DNA of 35,987 nucleotides, from the NCBI GenBank assembly GCA_015852425.1, contig JAAAIG010000361.1:1-35987 (forward strand). Reading direction: 5' to 3'. Below the pieces are notes generated by a model. It was not told the origin of the DNA, searched no databases, and worked only from the letters and a program-made list of their open reading frames with translations. Shown here piece by piece: positions 32,501-35,987 of the stretch. Every line of letters starts with the position of its first letter. The stretch's first letter is position 1. The DNA comes from Gryganskiella cystojenkinii. Taxonomy: Eukaryota; Mortierellomycota; Mortierellomycetes; Mortierellales; Mortierellaceae. A program made the position numbers and the translations under genes.

Positions 32501-35394
32501 TAACAACTCGCATTTGATGTCCTCTGTTCACAACGTCAGTGGTGGAGATACTGCTGCCTTGATGGGTAGTGAGGTCCCCGGTCTGAGTCCCGAGAAACTC
32601 AACAGTCTTCGAATCACTTGCATCTCGAAACCGATCCGCCGATTGAAATTGTTACGTGCATTTGTAGAGATCCTGGATGACTCTGCCAAGATCCATGGAG
32701 CGCAGACAGAGGTCAAGAAGAGTGCTGCCGTCAGTCAGGGAATCGGTGGAAGCTCCACACCCTCTGTGATCCCCTCGAGTCCTACGACTTCAAATGCGAC
32801 TGCGTTGGGTTCTCCAATTTCGTCCCCAACCACCTCGATTACTTCTTCCTCAGCGACGTTGTCGCCGACGAGTATGACTCGGACTACTTCGGCCTCGATG
32901 TTGTCGTCCTTGGAAGGTGCGTTGGGCAAGGAGAAGAGCTTTGGTCTCAATTCTACCGCAACCTCTTCGACAGAGTCTGTCCCGACTCGACCGGATCTAC
33001 AAAACACGGACAGTGGATCGCATTTCTTGAGTCCAACACTGGAAGAGACCACAGTCCATCAGAACCTTGTGGAGGCTGTTGAGACTGAAAAGGATGGAGC
33101 TACGGTTGTTATTGTGGATCGAGATCTTTCGTCGCCGCAACCGCCAGCCTTTCAAAAGACGCTAGAGCCCTCGCCGATGGAGGTTACAGGATCTGACCGT
33201 CCAGTAGGACCTTTGGAACTACTTGCGCCGATCCCACTCGCTTCACCACAACCCCTTTCCCCGCAAATCGCCCCACTACCGCCCTCGCAGAAATCGAAAT
33301 CTCCCTCGAATTCCAGTGGTAGGAACGGTCGTTTGAGATCCTATTCCCCCAAACCGGGCAAGTCCTCCAAGTTGGTCACGGACGAAGCCAGCGAGTACTC
33401 TCTGTCCAAGGAGGAAGCCGCCAGGATCGCGGGGATGAGAATCCTGTTGGCAGAGGATAATCAGATTGCTCAAAAAGTCTTGTCGAAACAACTAGCCATG
33501 TTTGGGTTGGTGATCTCGTGTGCGAACGATGGTGCGGATGCACTACAGTTGTTCAAGTCTCATCCGCGTGGTTATTATACCCTGGGATTCTTTGATCATC
33601 ATATGCCGAATTGTAAGTTAACTTGGAGATTTGGCAATTATGGTGTTATTGGTGTGAGGAAGAGAGAAGAAAGAGAAGAAAGAAAAGAGCGATTATGCTA
33701 ACCTGCCTTATTGAAACTCGGTTTTACTAATAGGTGACGGTGTTCAGGCGACCCAACAAATCCGGGCACTCGAGAAGGAACACGCTGCAGAGGTCAAGGG
33801 ACCTGTCCCCCGACTCCCAGTCGTTGCTGTTTCGGCGGATATTCAAGAGACGGCGCGAAGGGCCTGTTTGAATTCCGGGATGGAACGATATGTGACCAAA
33901 CCGTTGATGCAAAAGGATCTGGTCGAAATGGTCCGTCATTACTGCGTGATCGGTGATGCCGAGGCGAGTACGCATTCTTATGTGCCGCCACCGGAGGGGA
34001 CGGTGGTTTCCAAGAAGGGTGCCGGTATGGATGATTCCGGCTCAGAGTCGATCATGGTCACATCTACAGTCGAAACGATGCTCTCTGCCGGTCATGTCTC
34101 GGCTCCGATTGGATCTCCGAGTGGGTCTTTGGCCCCGATCTCGAAGCCAGTAGTTGTGCCCGTGCCCGTAGCCCCGAAACGTGACTTGGAGTTGTCTCCG
34201 GCAGCCCTGAGAGGGTTAGCCATGATCCGCGGGAATACTTTGCAGGATGAGAGTGCTAAAGTTGGTGGTGGGGGAAGTGTAAAGACTACTGCAGCAGCGG
34301 CACTGACAGCTTCAGGCGGTGCGACCGCTGCGGCCATGAGCCTGACGTTGCCATCGTCGCCGAATTCTGGTGTGACCAATGGTATGCAAGCCACGGGTGC
34401 GACCACGACTACGATTCCGTCAGCATCTATGACTTCGTCTCTGACAGCTCCCTTGGGTCTCTCGAGCCAACTGATGAGTGCGCCGATGATGCTGGGCAAG
34501 TCAAGTTCCTCTTCATCGTTGTCGGCCAGCTATCAATCCGGTGGAATTAACGGCCCGAACAGTTTGCCAGGACCGGGGCCGGGTCCCATGGTTCTGACAT
34601 CAGTCCCGTTGACGATGCCCTCGACCTCGACCTCGATTAAAGCTTCGGTCTCGGCTCCGAATTCTATGGGACCTTCGTCGTCCGGGCCAAACTGTGCAGC
34701 AGCAGCGGCGGTGAGTCATGGGATTCCAAAACCGATTGCGGCAGCCATGGCGGCTGGAGCAGCAACAGTAGTTGCAGCGGCCTCTGCAGCAGTGAATACG
34801 GTCAGTTCTGCGATTGCGGAGCACATCCACCCCCCCTCGATCTATGCAGCACATCATCATAACCAACAGCAACAACAACAGCAACAGCAACAATTGCTCT
34901 TTCAACAACAACAAAAGCAGCAGCAGGCGTTGTATCAACAACAACTCGCTCAACAGGCCCAGGTCCAGGCCCAGTTATTGTTACAACAACAACAGCAAGG
35001 CCAACAGACGCAGGAACACGTCTATCACCCGGTTCAGCAGGTGTTTGTCCCGTACTTCCATCCGTGTGAACCGTCCCCGACCTTGGAGCCAGTTCAAGAT
35101 CCGATCTTTGTTTCTTCTGTGGGAGCATCGCCGTCGTGCATGACCTTGGCAACGACCGTGACTTCGACAACAAGTGCGATGGCGGCGACGTCTGTTATTG
35201 CATCATCGTTGCCCGTGTCGACAGAGGGAGGGGCAGTTAGTGGATCGTTACCGAATTCGGGTTCTTCTACAACGACAAGTACGACGAATACGACGACGAC
35301 GACAACAACAACTTCATCTTTGCTCTCGAATAATGCTGCAACGACGTCAGTACCGGCTCTTGCAGCGCCTATGCAGTTGGGTAGTTGGCTGTAA
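26564..35394 (+). CDS. Large hybrid histidine kinase: pseudokinase remnant, GAF, PAS, HisKA, HATPase, receiver, long Q-rich tail
   Basis: Exons 26564-28315, 28760-28817, 29052-29269, 29414-29518, 29643-30703, 30807-31070, 31169-33612 and 33734-35394 give 2520 residues. After a Ser/Gln-rich start, FLDFSIEASVLLEMLHQNGL leads to HGQLCP (209-214) in place of HRDLKP, and LVLDCTHLG (D325) in place of DFG; after a 240-residue Ser/Thr/Asn insert come DIYALGVMFYYLLT and a KDRFLSM helix. No N-lobe is seen. Then GAF (about 792-985), PAS (about 1015-1120, ending HPDD ... IGVSIDIDDL), H box NMSHELRTPF with His1149, N box NRLKQILLNLVGNAIKF, DTGIGI, FSQVDGS, GGSGLGLS. The receiver (about 1895-2030) has LLAEDNQ, FFDHHMPNCDG with Asp1962, VSAD and YVTKPL with Lys2023. 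Fungal group X kinases have kinase, AAA ATPase, GAF, HK and REC; the AAA part is missing. Likely a cytosolic sensor feeding an HPt protein; the signal is unknown. Confidence 0.88.
34862..35010 (+). repeat. CAA/CAG repeat coding for poly-Gln in the kinase tail
   Basis: Imperfect CAA/CAG runs encode Gln stretches broken by Leu, Phe, Lys and Ala near the end of the histidine kinase. A shorter CAG/CAA run lies at about 27057-27085 in its first exon. Confidence 0.8.
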
Positions 35395-35456
35395 ACAAAT
35401 ATAAAAGGGGGGATGGATGTTAACCTGCATTTTTGATACCTAGCAGTCTTTTGGCG

Positions 35457-35462
35457 AATAAA
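35457..35462 (+). terminator. Polyadenylation signal of the histidine kinase gene
   Basis: AATAAA lies 62 bases after the stop, followed by AT-rich DNA. Confidence 0.5.
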
Positions 35463-35987
35463 ATATCTTGTATAATATTAACAACAAGTTTAAATTTTAA
35501 TCTGGATGAATGTTTTGCCTGTGGTTGTTTGGTTGAGGACCTGGTGGGGGTGACGGGGATTGGACCAACGAAGAAACACAAAAAAAATTCAGTTTGACAG
35601 TCCTTTGGATCCTTCGGGCGGCAGCGGCGATGCCCGTCCCTTCTTGTTGGTCATCTCAAATCACCTTATCCCGAGATCCTCCAAAAAAAAGAAAAAAAAA
35701 AAAAAAAAAAAACAAAGCCATCACCCATTTCTGTGCCAAACCAAAAAAAAAAAAAAAAATCAAAAAGAAGGAAGGACCAAGAAGAACCCGTTTTTGCTTC
35801 ATCAAATCAAGATCATACGATCTACTACTATCACTGCTACTACTACTACCACTAGAGCAGCTACAGCTACAAAGAAGGTATTTTCAAAGAAGAGGTTGTC
35901 GGTCCCGGGTCCCGAAAGTCGTCCCCGTCATGATCATCCAATGGTTCATCATCCGATATCGGTTCTTTTGTGTGCAAACAAAAAAAA
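35463..35987. other. Window end: A-rich DNA, possible leader of a following gene
   Basis: No supported gene. It holds an A21 run at 35692-35712 and an A17 run at 35743-35759, then CTA/CTG triplets at about 35822-35870. The content is like other leaders in this window, so a plus-strand gene may start beyond the edge. Confidence 0.4.

Overview
The window reads as nuclear DNA of a filamentous fungus, most probably an early-diverging lineage such as Mortierellomycota or Mucoromycota. That placement is an inference. What the sequence shows directly is GT-AG (and a few GC-AG) introns of about 50-600 bases in nearly every gene, intron-less tRNA genes with Pol III T-runs, single-gene transcription units on both strands, and eukaryote-only protein families: GGA, exosome RRP41, ASA1, NR2C2AP, DEK_C/SWIB, an RCO1-type double-PHD protein and a very large hybrid histidine kinase. 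I rebuilt exons by hand from splice signals, reading phase and family conservation. Every multi-exon model below closes in frame to a stop.

Layout. 1-393: C-terminal fragment of a TnpB/Fanzor-like protein cut by the window edge. 1115-2184 (+): peroxisomal SCP2 sterol-carrier protein. 3220-5051 (+): class I DAHP synthase. 5171-5891 (-): second, diverged SCP2 protein with the same gene structure. 6307-9198 (-): GGA clathrin adaptor in 11 exons. 9997-10077 (-): tRNA-Ser(AGA). 10754-11293 (+): small secreted protein. 11365-13075 (-): ASA1-like WD protein. 13259-14543 (-): exosome subunit RRP41, head-to-head with NR2C2AP (14870-15630, +). 15631-17572: gene-poor stretch with a collagen-like relic. 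17573-17653 (-): second identical tRNA-Ser(AGA). 17855-19652 (-): DEK_C + SWIB protein, head-to-head with an RCO1-like double-PHD protein (20775-25389, +). 26564-35394 (+): hybrid histidine kinase of 2520 residues with an N-terminal pseudokinase remnant. 35395-35987: its 3' flank and A-rich DNA.

The genes are mostly housekeeping and do not form one pathway. Loose themes are lipid transfer (two SCP2 genes around an aromatic amino-acid gene), Golgi-endosome traffic (GGA), RNA decay (RRP41), assembly of PIKK-type complexes (ASA1), chromatin (SWIB and RCO1 sharing one upstream region), and two-component signalling. The items most worth a second look are the Fanzor-like tail, the unusual domain order of the histidine kinase, the mirrored SCP2 genes with a split start codon exon, the two GC-AG introns in GGA, the collagen-like relic, and the identical tRNA genes with CACGTG motifs upstream.
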